Shown in pieces: positions 32,324 through 33,229 of a stretch of DNA of 33,229 nt. The translations under genes and the position numbers were made by a program. Each line of letters opens with the position of its first letter. The stretch's first letter is position 1. The DNA is from an uncultured Clostridia bacterium (GTDB lineage Bacteria; Bacillota; Clostridia; TANB77; CAG-508). Where the stretch lies: NCBI GenBank assembly GCA_947625075.1, contig CANQMY010000001.1, forward strand, positions 1 through 33,229, in the 5' to 3' direction. The notes below the pieces were generated by a model. The model searched no databases. It was given only the letters and a program-made list of their open reading frames with translations, and was not told where the DNA came from.

Positions 32324-33067
32324 TTATATATTCCATCCCCCATTTACTTGTAAAATCTGCCCAGTGATATATGGATTATTTTCTAAAAATATTACGCAAG
32401 ATGCAATATCTAGAGGTGTTCCCATTCTTTTTAAAGGAATTTCATTATATAGTTCGATTTTTTCACTTTCAGATAAAAAAGAGTTCATTTCAGTATCAAT
32501 TATTCCAGGAGCTATACTGTTTACTCTTATATTAGATAATCCAAGTTCTTTTGCAAGAGATTTAGTCATTGCATCTAGTCCAGCTTTACTAACTGAATAA
32601 GCCATTTCACATGATGCACCAATTAAACCCCATATTGAAGAAATGTTAATAATATGACCCGATTTTTGTTTTATCATATATTTACAAGCTTCCTTAGAAG
32701 TATAAAAAGCAGAATATAAATTTGTTTTTATTATATTATCAAAATCTTGAGTAGTTGTATCTGTAATCGTTTTTACTAAATCAATACCAGCATTATTTAC
32801 TAATAAATCGATTCTTTTAAATTTATTTATTGTAAAATCTACTAAGTTTTTAACTTCTTCATAATCAGAAACATCAGCTTTATAAGTATAGACATTAGAA
32901 AATTTTTTAGCTATATCTTCAGCTAAATTTTGTGATTTATTATAATTAAGTACAACATTATATCCGTTTTTGGATAATGTTTTAACAATTTCTGCACCAA
33001 TACCTCTAGAAGAACCAGTAACAATAGCAACTTTACTTAAAATATTTTTTTCTTGATTTTCTCCCAT
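32324..33067 (-). CDS. Short-chain dehydrogenase, FabG/YmfI-like
   Basis: A 247-residue NAD(P)-dependent oxidoreductase. The cofactor motif TGSSRGIG is at about residues 18-25, NNAG at about 91-94, and the catalytic Ser-Tyr-Lys lie in INISSIWGLIGASCEMAYSV followed by SKAG. The end ITGQILQVNGGW is typical of FabG-like enzymes. The SSIWG...GASCE pattern resembles the YmfI branch, the EF-P 5-aminopentanone reductase of Firmicutes, more than fatty-acid FabG, though I cannot settle this by eye. The gene stands alone, with AGGAG before its ATG, and is not next to fatty-acid or EF-P genes within the window. Confidence 0.88.
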   Translation of the reverse strand: MGENQEKNILSKVAIVTGSSRGIGAEIVKTLSKNGYNVVLNYNKSQNLAEDIAKKFSNVYTYKADVSDYEEVKNLVDFTINKFKRIDLLVNNAGIDLVKTITDTTTQDFDNIIKTNLYSAFYTSKEACKYMIKQKSGHIINISSIWGLIGASCEMAYSVSKAGLDAMTKSLAKELGLSNIRVNSIAPGIIDTEMNSFLSESEKIELYNEIPLKRMGTPLDIASCVIFLENNPYITGQILQVNGGWNI

Positions 33068-33190
33068 ATTTATTAGCTCCTTTATATATACTAATTTTTA
33101 TTATATATTTAAGATTTTTTATAAAGCATTAACATTATTAAAATTATTATATAAAACCATTAAATAAAAATAAAAGCCAATAACAATAGC

Positions 33191-33229
33191 TTACCTAAAG
33201 TTAATGACCTTTAATAATGGAGCCACTTG
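33191..33229 (-). CDS. Possible C-terminal end of a further gene
   Basis: The minus strand is open from the window edge to a TAA at 33191 and would encode VAPLLKVINFR at its end. A weak hairpin with a T-rich tract follows (33161-33195). The composition is less AT-rich than the flanking spacer, as coding DNA would be, but twelve codons are too few to identify anything. Confidence 0.25.
   Translation of the reverse strand, partial: QVAPLLKVINFR

Overview
The window is the replication-origin region of a very AT-rich, low-GC Gram-positive bacterium, most likely an uncultured member of the Clostridia. Three things point there: the conserved gene order parB-parA-rsmG-mnmG-mnmE-jag-yidC-yidD-rnpA-rpmH | dnaA-dnaN-recF-gyrB-(insert)-gyrA, a surface protein with SLH modules, and the DnaD/DnaI-type helicase-loading pair. 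A finer taxonomic assignment cannot be made from the sequence alone.

Layout. 1-436: low-complexity AT-rich DNA with no gene seen. 437-9186: genes read leftward (DUF4446 protein, ParB, ParA, RsmG, MnmG, MnmE, Jag, YidC, YidD, RnpA, L34). 9187-9452: divergent rpmH/dnaA promoters and a dnaA leader with a terminator-like hairpin. 9453-15332: dnaA, dnaN, recF and gyrB read rightward. The origin (DnaA boxes followed by CTA-type DnaA-trios) lies between dnaA and dnaN. 15472-19690: a rightward operon with a type IV secretion (T4SS) VirB4 ATPase split into two genes, a CpaE/TadZ-like P-loop ATPase and an unknown 241-residue protein. 19805-22837: a BspA-like LRR + CAP + SLH cell-surface protein. 23026-25524: gyrA. 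25569-31007: a leftward cluster holding the rest of a minimal T4SS (small membrane ORF, VirD4 coupling protein, VirB2-like pilin, VirB6/TrbL, PrgI/VirB3), then DnaD-like and DnaC/DnaI-like helicase loaders. 31065-33229: a DUF1858 redox-type protein, a SAM methyltransferase with a leader ORF and alternative hairpins, an SDR oxidoreductase, and the tail of a possible further gene.

How the parts fit. The left arm and dnaA-gyrB follow the direction of fork movement from oriC. The cluster after gyrA runs head-on to it. The T4SS set lies in two convergent operons on either side of gyrA inside a core chromosomal locus. No relaxase, integrase, VirB8 or cell-wall hydrolase of the conjugative type is visible, so it looks like a domesticated or decaying secretion system rather than an intact ICE. 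Two observations stand out. First, at four T4SS genes the Shine-Dalgarno sequence points not to ATG/GTG/TTG but to ATA or ATT codons at 6-7 nt spacing, two of them touching or overlapping the preceding stop codon. Second, the VirD4 gene carries a single +1 frameshift. These fit either deliberately weak, IF3-sensitive initiation or early decay.
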